Origin: Bacillota bacterium
Lineage (GTDB): Bacteria; Bacillota; UBA4882; UBA8346
Assembly (NCBI GenBank): GCA_023394955.1
Contig: JAEWZY010000082.1
Coordinates: 1-38,622 of the forward strand
DNA length: 38,622 nucleotides
Direction: 5' to 3'
Positions 30,634 to 38,511 of the stretch are shown here, one piece after another; the first letter of the stretch is position 1; each line of letters opens with the position of its first letter. The notes beneath the pieces were generated by a model. It was not told the origin of the DNA. It was given only the letters and a program-made list of their open reading frames with translations, and ran no database searches. Made by a program: the position numbers and the translations under genes.

Positions 30634-31474
30634 CTTTTTCCGACAGATAGATTTGGTAAACTTCTTTAGTATTCTTTCCGGTCTCCCTAGCTATTTCCCT
30701 AAGTTTTTGGCGCAGGCTTAATTCTTCTCCGTTATCATTTATTCCACTTTTGGAATTATTTCGGTTTGTCGAATTTTGACGGTTTTTCTCCTCCGGCGCC
30801 CCGGCGATTAGAATCGTAAATTCACCTTTTAGAGTATTTTTTCCGATCCGGGAAATAATCTCCGATAAACTACCCCGGACGAACTCTTCATGGATTTTTG
30901 TCAGTTCCCTGGCGATCACCGCTTCCCGATCGCCTAAAACTTCCATCGTATTTTTTAATGTAGCTTCCAAACGATGAGGCGCTTCATAAAAAACTAGAGT
31001 GCCGTTAACTTCGGCTAAATCCCTTAAGATTTCCGCCTGTTCTTTCGCTTTACGCGGTAAAAAACCTTGAAACCAAAAAGTATTGGTCGGCAAGCCCGAC
31101 GCCGCCAAAGCAGTCACTACCGCCGAAGCCCCCGGAATCGGAACCACGGTTATCCCCTCTTTGATCGCTTCCGCGACTAACAAATTACCCGGATCCGAAA
31201 TTCCCGGCATTCCGGCATCGGATACCAAGGCAACATTCATCCCGGAGCGAAGTTTGTCAATTATTTCACCAGACCGTTCCCTTTCATTATGAAGGTAGTA
31301 GCTAAGCAATCTTTGCTTAATGCCGAAATGGTTCAGAAGTTTTAAGGTATGCCGGGTATCCTCGGCTGCGATTAGGTCGACTTCGGCTAAGACCTTCAAA
31401 GCCCGGTGGGTGATATCTTCTAAATTCCCAAGGGGAGTAGCTACCAGATATAATTTCCCCGTATCCATCTTCAT
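30623..31474 (-). CDS. rsmI: 16S rRNA (cytidine-1402 2'-O)-methyltransferase RsmI
   Basis: Tetrapyrrole-methylase-fold enzyme that methylates the ribose of C1402 in the ribosomal P site. Family markers are LYLVATPLGNLEDITHRAL at the N-terminus, AAEDTRHT, SDAGMPGISDPG and the GASAVVTALAASGLPT block. Length 283 fits. The segment around 228-250 is low-complexity (Asn/Ser-rich), between the methylase fold and a short helical tail. Two in-frame ATGs (31474, 31468) are possible; neither has an ideal ribosome site. It stands opposite abrB, as in the Bacillus yabC-abrB locus. Confidence 0.94.
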   Translation of the reverse strand: MKMDTGKLYLVATPLGNLEDITHRALKVLAEVDLIAAEDTRHTLKLLNHFGIKQRLLSYYLHNERERSGEIIDKLRSGMNVALVSDAGMPGISDPGNLLVAEAIKEGITVVPIPGASAVVTALAASGLPTNTFWFQGFLPRKAKEQAEILRDLAEVNGTLVFYEAPHRLEATLKNTMEVLGDREAVIARELTKIHEEFVRGSLSEIISRIGKNTLKGEFTILIAGAPEEKNRQNSTNRNNSKSGINDNGEELSLRQKLREIARETGKNTKEVYQIYLSEKEKK

Positions 31475-31609
31475 CTAAAATTTGATACCTTCCATAGTTA
31501 TACGTTTTTTTATTAACTCCCGAAAAGCCATTCATTTTTGGGCCGCTTCAATTAGCCGTATCCTCTATTCATATTCATTTAAACGGACGACTTTTTCAGG
31601 AATAGGCAT
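31475..31609 (-). pseudogene. Possible decayed short gene upstream of rsmI
   Basis: One minus-strand frame reads MPIPEKVVRLNEYE, stop, RIRLIEAAQK, stop, MAFRELIKKRITMEGIKF, stop, ending directly before rsmI. The protein-like character across two in-frame stops suggests a remnant, but the stretch is only 45 codons and may be chance. Confidence 0.2.
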
Positions 31610-31680
31610 TTATCTCTTTAGCATGCCCTGTAACTTTCTTTAAAGCCTTAATTAAATACTTTTTGAACAAAGTCAACTTA

Positions 31681-32205
31681 TTAAAATTCAATCCCTTCCC
31701 GGGCGGGAATACCGTTTTGATATGGATGTTTCACCATCTTCATTTCAGTTACCAAATCAGCCAGCTCAATTATTTGATCCGGCATATCCCTACCGGTCAA
31801 CACCAGTTCCAGTCGGGCCGGTTTTTCTTTCAAAACAGTCAGTACCTTTTCTAACGAGAGTAAACCTTGATTAATAACATGACTTAACTCGTCAACTACC
31901 ATTATATCCAATGTGTCCGATAAAATCGCTTCTTCAACCTGTTTCCAGCCGTCAGCTACCATTGAAATTTCCTTAAGGGAAGGCGTCCGGTTAAGGATGA
32001 ATTCGCCCGTTCCCAGAGGATAAATATGGAGCGGCGGATTAAAACCCAAAAAAGCCCAATGTTCTCCGGAACCACCCGGGGCCTTCAAAAACTGAAAGAC
32101 TTTAACCTTTAGCCCCCGTCCCCAGGCCCGTGTCACCAAGCCAATCGCGGCAGTTGTTTTCCCTTTGCCGTCACCTGTATAAACCTGAATTATTCCATGA
32201 CCCAT
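31681..32205 (-). CDS. cobO: Cob(I)yrinic acid a,c-diamide adenosyltransferase (CobO/BtuR)
   Basis: P-loop enzyme that adds the adenosyl group to the cobalt of corrinoids. The N-terminal TGDGKGKTTAAIGL (Walker A, residues 10-17) and the later DIMVVDELSHVI and LVLTGRDMPDQIIELADLVTEM are typical. Length 174 is normal. It serves de novo synthesis and salvage. Two further cobalamin genes lie upstream on the same strand, separated by 233 bases that may hold a short ORF. Confidence 0.94.
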   Translation of the reverse strand: MGHGIIQVYTGDGKGKTTAAIGLVTRAWGRGLKVKVFQFLKAPGGSGEHWAFLGFNPPLHIYPLGTGEFILNRTPSLKEISMVADGWKQVEEAILSDTLDIMVVDELSHVINQGLLSLEKVLTVLKEKPARLELVLTGRDMPDQIIELADLVTEMKMVKHPYQNGIPAREGIEF

Positions 32206-32284
32206 AATTTAATCCTCTAGTGTTCGTTTTTAGCTTTTGCAATAACTCCACCAGACAGTCCCTCACCACAGATTGCTAAGGCAA

Positions 32285-32407
32285 TCAAAAGCATGAAAAT
32301 AAGTCTAATTTATTATTAGTTAATCGTTTTTTCAATTCCTTGTTTTCTAAGCGTATTTTGACCAAACCAGTCAAATCATCTAATTGCTTCTTTATTAAAA
32401 TCCTCAT
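32285..32407 (-). CDS. Possible 40-residue protein between cbiG and cobO
   Basis: ATG at 32407 opens a frame encoding MRILIKKQLDDLTGL, then a Lys/Glu/Leu-rich helix, ending SCF. The same frame is open upstream into the cbiG end without another start (GRKRHPIGTDPFN precedes the Met). The composition looks like an amphipathic helix, but no ribosome site is visible. I recognise no family. Confidence 0.3.
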   Translation of the reverse strand: MRILIKKQLDDLTGLVKIRLENKELKKRLTNNKLDLFSCF

Positions 32408-32438
32408 ATTAAAAGGATCAGTCCCAATAGGATGCCGC

Positions 32439-33500
32439 TTACGACCGGAAGCGCTCCTTGATGGTGGCTGCCGCTACTGTGATTTGGTTCAAATTTTGCT
32501 TGGCCCCGATCAATTGCCCGTGATTGGAGCCTAAAATCGCTGCCGGTTCGCACACCCCGCCAACTCCCGGTGTTATTCCAAGAAAATTAGGCTTCTCTAA
32601 CCCATCCACAACCAATTCCAGTCCTTCCTTTTCAAAGACTTGCAACGGGACTCCCAGTTCCCGGGCTGCCGCCATCAGGCCCGGTTCATCGGCTAAGGTG
32701 TCGATGGTGGCCAAGGATTGGATCGAACTGGGCGACCAACTTCTTTCTCTAAAATAACGCCGAATCGCTCCGATTATTCTGGTAGCGGGTACTCCTTGGC
32801 AACACCCGACCCCCACCACCAAATTATTGGGCCGCAATGCCAAAACCTTGGTGTTGCTTTTTATTTCAAGAGGATCCCGATAGCCGATAACCACCAATAA
32901 TTTCTCGTTATCCGCTAATTCAAGGCTTTCCCCGGTCACCATCCGTACATGCTCCGGCCAGTTTTCCTCAATGCCCCAGCAGTCCCAAATTACAACTGGT
33001 TCGCCATTGATCACCGCCCCGGAAAACTCCGCCAATAACTCCGGGTTTTCAACAGTCAGACCATACTTACGGGCCACCGAATCCAAACTCGGCAAATTAT
33101 TAACATCGGATGCGGTAGTAATTACCGGCACACCGCCGGTATATTCAGCCAGGTCCTCCGCGATCCGGTTGGCCGCTCCCCAACGGCCTAAAAGCAAGCT
33201 GAGGACGAACTTTCCGGCTTCATCCATCACAATAACAGCCGGGTCCGTTTGTTCATTGCCAATTACCGGAGTGATACTCCGGACCGCGATCCCTGCGGCC
33301 ATTATCAGCACCAATACTTCGTATCTATTAAAAGCTCCCTGGATCTCTAAAGCCACCGGCCGATCATAGCCATAATCAAGCCCGATCTGCGACGCAAAAC
33401 GGGCCGGCGCTTTCAAGTCGGCTCTTATGAAATCCGCCACTTTTTTACCAAGGACACTTCCGTTTTTTGTTACAGAGATTACAATTTTGTTGGATTTCAT
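32439..33500 (-). CDS. cbiG: Cobalt-precorrin-5A hydrolase CbiG
   Basis: Enzyme of the anaerobic cobalamin pathway that opens the delta-lactone of cobalt-precorrin-5A, releasing acetaldehyde. An N-terminal domain has VLIMAAGIAVRSITP and VVIMDEAGKFVLSLLLGRWGAAN, a middle domain follows, and the C-terminal domain begins LVVGVGCCQGVPA and includes LATIDTLADEPGLMAAA and GVGGVCEPAA. Length 353 is complete. It is in the same operon as cbiL (62-base gap). Confidence 0.93.
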   Translation of the reverse strand: MKSNKIVISVTKNGSVLGKKVADFIRADLKAPARFASQIGLDYGYDRPVALEIQGAFNRYEVLVLIMAAGIAVRSITPVIGNEQTDPAVIVMDEAGKFVLSLLLGRWGAANRIAEDLAEYTGGVPVITTASDVNNLPSLDSVARKYGLTVENPELLAEFSGAVINGEPVVIWDCWGIEENWPEHVRMVTGESLELADNEKLLVVIGYRDPLEIKSNTKVLALRPNNLVVGVGCCQGVPATRIIGAIRRYFRERSWSPSSIQSLATIDTLADEPGLMAAARELGVPLQVFEKEGLELVVDGLEKPNFLGITPGVGGVCEPAAILGSNHGQLIGAKQNLNQITVAAATIKERFRS

Positions 33501-33562
33501 TAGCTACTACCCGATACCCATCTTCTCGCAAGCGGGTTTATTTTTCTAGCAAGATTAAACTC

Positions 33563-34276
33563 TCATTTGCCCGAGCCCAAACCGGTATGTAAGATTATAG
33601 TGGTGAAATATCCGGTGTCCGTAGGGTAGACTTCCGGTTTTAACATAATCATTCTTTCATTGGGCATTCCGGCATTCTCAACTAAAATACCCCTGCCCGA
33701 AGGGCAAGCCCGGTAAAAAATCCGTAGCAAATCTACTGGGCAAACCGGAGGTTTATAAATTACAATTGTTGCAAATAACCGGCAATAGCTTTCCATTATA
33801 ACCCCGCTGATGTTACCGGTTACCAGCGCCAACTGGTCATCGCCTTTGGTAAGGTAATAATTGCCTAAAGCCGCGGCAGCATTCATACTGGTTATTCCGG
33901 GAACCGTTCTGATTTCCGCTTCAAAATTCGGATCTATTTGGAGTAGGCGAAAGAGGTATAAGTATCTTCCATAAAGCAGCGGATCTCCCAAGCTTGCAAA
34001 AGCCACATCCCCGTCTTGCAAATAGGACTTAACTTTCACAGCTGTATTCTCCCAGGCTCTAATTAGCTCTTCCGCCACATTGGTCACGGGAAAGCTTAAG
34101 TACTCCGTTTTGCTTTCCAGCCGGTGATACTCGATAATATCCCTGGCCAGATTCCGGTCTTCCCGGCTCATCGGCGCGATAATCCGGTCAACCGCTTTAA
34201 GAACCTCCAAAGCCTTCACCGTAATCAATTTCGGATCACCGGGTCCTAATCCTACTCCGTAAAAATTACCGCTCAC
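33563..34276 (-). CDS. cbiL: Precorrin-2 / cobalt-factor-II C20-methyltransferase
   Basis: Class III methylase that uses SAM to methylate C20 of the corrin precursor. The glycine-rich N-terminal FYGVGLGPGDPKLITVKAL, the FASLGDPLLYGRYLYLF block and the TVPGITSMNAAAA segment define CbiL/CobI. Length 237 is normal. The start is GTG (34276) with GGAG 7 bases upstream. Because a cbiG accompanies it, the anaerobic (early cobalt) route is likely. No cobalamin riboswitch motif is seen upstream. The remaining cbi genes are not in the window. Confidence 0.92.
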   Translation of the reverse strand: MSGNFYGVGLGPGDPKLITVKALEVLKAVDRIIAPMSREDRNLARDIIEYHRLESKTEYLSFPVTNVAEELIRAWENTAVKVKSYLQDGDVAFASLGDPLLYGRYLYLFRLLQIDPNFEAEIRTVPGITSMNAAAALGNYYLTKGDDQLALVTGNISGVIMESYCRLFATIVIYKPPVCPVDLLRIFYRACPSGRGILVENAGMPNERMIMLKPEVYPTDTGYFTTIILHTGLGSGK

Positions 34277-34570
34277 CGCTTATCTCCATTGTTTATAATA
34301 TATTTGTAATATTTATTCGATACTCTTCCTTCAATCCCTTTATGTTTTCGGCCAGGATTTGGATTTTGAATCGTTCTTACCTAATCTTAGCATAATATTT
34401 GACTACTCGGAAAATACTTTGGGCTTATGCAATTCTTTCTCTATGTCTCCGCGTCTTTGCGGTCAATTGGTTTTGCCGCCGGGACATAAAGACACAGCGG
34501 TTAGACATATTTTTATCCTTTCATATACCCGGGCTAGCCGGGGTGGGCGACTATCAAGAACAATGGTCAT
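34277..34570. other. Intergenic region upstream of cbiL, with repeat-like DNA
   Basis: No gene is supported. A weak promoter for cbiL may be TTGAAG (34334-34329) with TATTAC (34311-34306), 17 bases apart. The second copy of the 21-base dispersed repeat is at 34403-34423. A CCGC-GTCTTT-GCGG hairpin flanked by TATGTC / GACATA arms lies at about 34443-34488; its TCTCCGCGTCTTTGCGGT recalls a loose motif found between genes in many bacteria. Confidence 0.4.
34403..34423. repeat. Dispersed short repeat, copy 2
   Basis: Matches the sequence at 29949-29969 in 20 of 21 bases. It lies about 125 bases upstream of cbiL. An 11-base core also appears on the minus strand near 38400. Confidence 0.5.
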
Positions 34571-34603
34571 AAAAAAGGAAGCCTTTTCATTTCAAAGGCT
34601 TCC
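34571..34603 (-). terminator. Rho-independent terminator of the DUF3794 gene
   Basis: On the minus strand GGAAGCCTTT pairs with AAAGGCTTCC (+ 34577-34603) and is followed by TTTTTT (34576-34571). It begins 9 bases after the gene stops. Confidence 0.9.
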
Positions 34604-34611
34604 CCCGAACC

Positions 34612-35151
34612 CTAATAATGCTTCTTGTAATAATCCATCCGTCCTGAGGCGTTAACTTTCGGGAAAACATCCACCTTAGTCACTACCTCCATTTGGGTCC
34701 ATTCTGAGACTTTTACCAGGATATGGGCTACTACTTTTTGCATCAAGTTGCCGTATTCGGCGCCGCAGGCCGGTTCTAATACGTAATCGGTGTCGATATC
34801 GAGTAAATGGTTTTGAACATCGGTAAACGGGGTCCTTTCGATTCCAGGTATATCAACCGACAACATAAACGGAATGTTTTCCTGGAGTTCGCGGACTATA
34901 CCGTCGGGATCGACATAAAAGACTTGCTTATGAATTGTTCCCTGTTTTACAACTTTATTCTTAAAGACATGATCAGTCACGTCTCTGACATCAGCGATAA
35001 TTCGATCAATTTTAACGGCATTGATCTTTATATTGCTCTCCACTACCACCTGGCCGATTTTTTCGCCGACTACTTTTAATACTTTAACTTTTTCAGTTGT
35101 AGCGCGCACCTGCTGTTTACTGGTTACTGGAGAATAACAATAGCAGCTCAT
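34612..35151 (-). CDS. DUF3794 (SPOCS domain) protein
   Basis: A 179-residue protein made mostly of one SPOCS/DUF3794 domain, seen in SipL and other spore-envelope-related proteins of Clostridia and Bacilli. Typical features are a strand pattern around KVLKVVGEKIGQVVVESN, the HKQVFYVDPDGIVRELQENIPFMLSVDIPG block, and later repeated strands with LVKVSEWTQMEVV. The start is ATG 35151 (MSCYCYSPVTS) with AAGGAGG 7 bases upstream, rather than the upstream in-frame TTG. SipL itself also has a LysM domain, which is missing here. Role in the spore envelope is inferred. Confidence 0.85.
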   Translation of the reverse strand: MSCYCYSPVTSKQQVRATTEKVKVLKVVGEKIGQVVVESNIKINAVKIDRIIADVRDVTDHVFKNKVVKQGTIHKQVFYVDPDGIVRELQENIPFMLSVDIPGIERTPFTDVQNHLLDIDTDYVLEPACGAEYGNLMQKVVAHILVKVSEWTQMEVVTKVDVFPKVNASGRMDYYKKHY

Positions 35152-35167
35152 CAGCAAACCTCCTTTT

Positions 35168-35185
35168 AAAGGGGTTTACCCCTTT
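35168..35185 (-). other. Hairpin in the 5' leader of the DUF3794 gene
   Basis: AAAGGGG (35168-35174), TTTA, CCCCTTT (35179-35185) form a perfect 7-base stem that lies just upstream of the ribosome site. It may stabilise the message or gate translation. Confidence 0.4.
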
Positions 35186-35314
35186 TACCATATCATATGG
35201 GGGTTACCGGCTTCCCGGACTAAGCGGAGTGAACAATTGTAAAATAAAATGAGATTGGCATTGCTAAGGATTGCAAAAGGCATGGGAAGTCACAAGGCAT
35301 GAGGCTTAATGTAG

Positions 35315-35479
35315 CAAGAAACCATTATCGCATTATCCAAATATTATATCCAAAAGTCTTGGGAAGATCTGTCCAGTTACGAGCTGTTACTTAATATGGA
35401 ACGGGTTTCGCAAAGCCAAACCATTGAACTGGTTTCGGTGATGGTAAATTCAAAATCGGCCATGGTCGGCCTACGATAA
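35315..35479 (+). pseudogene. Possible gene remnant, no start codon
   Basis: After a TAG stop, a plus-strand frame runs 54 codons to a TAA without a usable start until an internal ATG at 35396. It reads QETIIALSKYYIQKSWEDLS, then SYELLLNMERVSQSQ, and ends SAMVGLR. It looks like protein but has no recognisable family. The surrounding 35186-35749 has no supported gene. Confidence 0.25.
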
Positions 35480-35535
35480 TCTGTTTCCCTTTCATGACCG
35501 CTCCTTTAATTGCCTAAAATCCACCCCTCTCCCGG

Positions 35536-35583
35536 CCTCTCCCCGACGCTGTATTTCAATGATGCGCGTTCGACGGGGAGAGG
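35536..35583. repeat. Long-armed inverted repeat in gene-poor DNA
   Basis: CCTCTCCCCG (35536-35545) and CGGGGAGAGG (35574-35583) are perfect 10-base arms around 28 bases. The DNA just outside is C-rich (CCCCTCTCCCGG), unlike nearby genes. It could be a small mobile repeat remnant or a hairpin. Confidence 0.45.
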
Positions 35584-35749
35584 TGAATCGACTGAAACCC
35601 GGATCTATTTTTTGGGCCTTCAATCCAAGTATTCAAAAGACCCAAGTTTCAAACGACCTCATCCCTCGCCGTGAATCTGCTTTCTTGAGCCGCAGCGCCG
35701 GAGAGGACCACTTTTATCATAACAACGGGGACATCCTTGACACTATTTT

Positions 35750-36022
35750 TCAAACCCTAATTTTCTCCACTCCCCTGCCCACCACCGCCACCCAGTAGCC
35801 GAGTACGATCCCGTCCATCAGCGTCGCGCTGTAGATCAACTCGTCCCGGCGGCAAATCTGCTGAAACCAAATGTCATCATATTCCTTCAACAGCTTATTA
35901 TCTTCCGGGGGCAGTTTGGCGACAGTCAGTTCCAGTAATTCATTAGGGCGTTCTCCCAATTGTTTATATTCGGGATCAACTTCAACTACTTCTGCTTCGA
36001 TTTGGCCGATAACGGATGACAC
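35750..36022 (-). CDS. Small hypothetical protein, possibly N-terminally altered
   Basis: A 90-residue frame starting at GTG. The pattern PEYKQLGERPNELLELTVAKLPPEDNKLLKEYDDIW... resembles the small helical DUF6809-type proteins of Clostridia, which have a similar 'lysine/glutamate helix, then YDD, then FxxGxxLG' pattern. The assignment is by eye and weak. No ribosome site precedes the GTG. The frame is open a further 10 codons upstream (VARYSIFKSV) without an ATG, so the original start may have been lost. Confidence 0.5.
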   Translation of the reverse strand: MSSVIGQIEAEVVEVDPEYKQLGERPNELLELTVAKLPPEDNKLLKEYDDIWFQQICRRDELIYSATLMDGIVLGYWVAVVGRGVEKIRV

Positions 36023-36143
36023 ACTTTTGAAGATGCTATATCTAGCGACTTAAGATTTATTTCAAAAATGGACCGGCCGGATTCAAAACTGGGGTCAAAT
36101 CTTGTTACAGCTTTCAATTTGCTTCCCGGATAAGGTTAAACCT

Positions 36144-38060
36144 CTATTCATATAAAAACTTAACTTGATTTTTGCCATCAGCCTTTGCTTGATATAAAGC
36201 TTTGTCCACAACTTTAAATAAATCTTCATGTGAGGAATTAATATTTGGGATCGTAAAAGTAACCCCTATGCTTACACTGACGAAACCGCTCGCCGGTGAC
36301 TGCTCATGTGGGATATGAAGTGCCTTAATTCTTTGTCGTAACATATAGGCAATCTTTATGGCTTCTTCTTTTTCAGTCTCAGGTAATATCACAATAAATT
36401 CTTCCCCACCGTAGCGGGCTGCCATATCAGTTGAACGTGATAATGAATTCTTAATGGTTTGTCCAATCTTAGTCAGGCATTCATCCCCTGCTGAGTGTCC
36501 ATAATAATCATTATATTCTTTGAAATAATCAATATCCAGAAGTACTAAAGCAATCGGTCTTTGATGTCTTAAGCAACGATTCCATTCTAAATTTATGGTT
36601 TCGTCATATTTTCTTCTGTTCCATAATTTTGTTAAAGGGTCTTTTAATGAAAGTTTCTGAAGTTGTCGGTTTGCTTTTTCCAGTTCAAGTTTTTGCTGTT
36701 CTATTTTTTCATTTGACTCAACTAACGCTTCAGTACGATATAATACTATTTTATCCAAATTTGTATTTACTTCAGTAAGCTTTACAGTTATAATTTCCTC
36801 TTGTTCCAAGGTGTCGGAAAATTTCTTTGCTAACAGTAAAGAATTTGCAAAAGCGAAAATAAATTGTCCTACAGAACTAAGATTACCTGTTCTAAACAAA
36901 GTTTTTAAAAACGCAGACCCATTATCATTCATCCATATACTAAGGAAAATAATATCATTTAAGGTAGTCAATAAAAAAGCCGAAGCACCTAAGATAATAA
37001 GCCAGCTATCCTTTTCCTTGTGGATAGAAATTTTAATTAATACGCCAAATATATATATGATGGCTATAATAGTCCATATCTGGTATAAAGGGTTGGCAAC
37101 CGAGAAGATCCTCGCAGGGGTGAAAATAATCAAGATTCCAAAAGCTGCCCCAATTATTTGAGCCATTTTGATCATACGGACATGAAAATATGTAGGGAAA
37201 ACCGACAGGAAAAACATCAATATTAGCGGTACCCCTAAATAGTATGTCAGCGTCATTATCTTATGGGCAACTTCCCAGCTAAATCCAGGGAATAAATATA
37301 TTAAAAAGCATTCTCCTACCAGCAAAGTCCTTATTCCGATTGATATACAAAATGATCCAAAATATAATGCAGAGGTATTCTTTTTCCGAAAGAAAAATAA
37401 GGCAAGATGATATACACCCATAAATATTAAACATCCAAATAATAAGATATTACTTGCTATATTTTTGTATTGCAGCGCAAGGATTTGTTTTTCGCTGCCA
37501 AGCTTTATACCTTCCAATATTCCTCCGCTACGATGATAATAATTAGACACCTGAATTACGATTTCATTATTCCCTTGTTGTGCTTCAAAAAAAGCAACTA
37601 AAGGAAGATACTGGGGTATCATGGTATCTCTGGTTTTACCCACGGTTCCGGCAGTGGCGCTCAATTCCCCATTGATCCATAGTTTGTATGCGGTACGCAC
37701 CCTGGGTATCTTTAAAGCCAATCTTTCTTTTTTATCTGTCATAAAAGTCAGTCGATAGGTTGCATAACCATATCCAGATTGACCTCCGTTCGTTATGTAT
37801 TTATTCCATGAACTGGGGACTTGAATATACCCGGTTAATGCACATGTCTCCGCTTCATTGAGAGTCAGAAGTTGATTCCAGAAAAATTTCCATTGACCGT
37901 CTAAACCAACAACATTATTTCCAAGCTGCACTCGAGTTAAGTCTATAACTCCCGATTCAGCCTTTGGTTTAATCTCGGTTCTTTGGTCAGAACAGCCTCC
38001 CAAAATGAATAATACGAGTATTATCACAATGATTATATGTAGCTTGTATTTATATATCAT
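36144..38060 (-). CDS. Lipoprotein-type 7TM diguanylate cyclase (7TMR-DISM, GGDEF)
   Basis: A 638-residue signalling protein. The N-terminus has a hydrophobic signal with lipobox LGGC (Cys23). Residues about 35-200 form an extracellular jelly-roll domain (DGQWKFFWN, VPSSWNKYI, GYGYATYRLTF), similar to 7TMR-DISMED2 and to glycosidase sugar-binding folds. About seven membrane segments follow (roughly 205-420), then a coiled coil (425-475) and a GGDEF domain. The active site is GGEEF at 551-555, with an intact I-site RSTD at 542-545 for product inhibition. It therefore probably makes cyclic-di-GMP in response to an external ligand. No EAL domain. Confidence 0.93.
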   Translation of the reverse strand: MIYKYKLHIIIVIILVLFILGGCSDQRTEIKPKAESGVIDLTRVQLGNNVVGLDGQWKFFWNQLLTLNEAETCALTGYIQVPSSWNKYITNGGQSGYGYATYRLTFMTDKKERLALKIPRVRTAYKLWINGELSATAGTVGKTRDTMIPQYLPLVAFFEAQQGNNEIVIQVSNYYHRSGGILEGIKLGSEKQILALQYKNIASNILLFGCLIFMGVYHLALFFFRKKNTSALYFGSFCISIGIRTLLVGECFLIYLFPGFSWEVAHKIMTLTYYLGVPLILMFFLSVFPTYFHVRMIKMAQIIGAAFGILIIFTPARIFSVANPLYQIWTIIAIIYIFGVLIKISIHKEKDSWLIILGASAFLLTTLNDIIFLSIWMNDNGSAFLKTLFRTGNLSSVGQFIFAFANSLLLAKKFSDTLEQEEIITVKLTEVNTNLDKIVLYRTEALVESNEKIEQQKLELEKANRQLQKLSLKDPLTKLWNRRKYDETINLEWNRCLRHQRPIALVLLDIDYFKEYNDYYGHSAGDECLTKIGQTIKNSLSRSTDMAARYGGEEFIVILPETEKEEAIKIAYMLRQRIKALHIPHEQSPASGFVSVSIGVTFTIPNINSSHEDLFKVVDKALYQAKADGKNQVKFLYE

Positions 38061-38201
38061 ATTTCATCACCAATCATCCTCTTTGATTCTGTAACTATAA
38101 AATTCTGACCACTTAACTATCAAATCTGCTCCCATGCACGTTTCACAGTACTATTGTAAAATAAAATAGTATATCAAACAAGTCAATAAAGTTAACCACC
38201 A

Positions 38202-38243
38202 TTACTGAATACTGGCTGTTTCCATTTCTTTATCGCTGACCAT
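38202..38243 (-). CDS. 13-codon ORF with perfect ribosome site (leader peptide or remnant)
   Basis: AGGAGG is placed 7 bases before an ATG that opens MVSDKEMETASIQ and then stops. The translation start is far better than that of most genes nearby, yet the frame is tiny. It may be a leader peptide upstream of the cyclase gene (140 bases away) or the 5' end of a decayed gene. Confidence 0.35.
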   Translation of the reverse strand: MVSDKEMETASIQ

Positions 38244-38379
38244 TTCTTTACCTCCTTTTTTTCTTTCAGCTTACCGGGCCTCTCCGGTCAACAATTCAAA
38301 CTATGTGGTTTTTTACAGGAATGCTCCGGCAGTATGGTTGGTCAGCTAGATGTTGGCGGAGCCGATAATCAATCCACTA

Positions 38380-38511
38380 CTATGGTATCGGGGGTAATTT
38401 TCCGAGTATCTTCTCCAGTTTCGCAAACCGTTTCAGTCTTGCCAATTTTCCTAATTCTTTTTTCAAATCTTTCAAATTTATTCCAAACTTTTGCGGGATA
38501 TTAGAAATTAG
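38380..38511 (-). pseudogene. Possible gene remnant, Lys/Leu-rich
   Basis: After a TAA a minus-strand frame reads LISNIPQKFGINLKDLK, then KELGKLARLKRFAKLE and KILGKLPPIP to a TAG, with only TTG as possible start. It looks helical and basic. The family is unknown and it may be chance in AT-rich DNA. Confidence 0.25.

Noticed and set aside
34277..34400. Cobalamin riboswitch before cbiL
   Set aside because: No B12-box-like sequence was found.
35559..35798. 79-residue plus-strand frame
   Set aside because: Low-complexity, overlaps the inverted repeat and the better-supported minus-strand gene; no ribosome site.
30087..38203. 17-base match TAAAGTTAACCAYCATT at 30087 and 38187
   Set aside because: With one mismatch in 17 bases a few such pairs are expected by chance in AT-rich DNA of this length.
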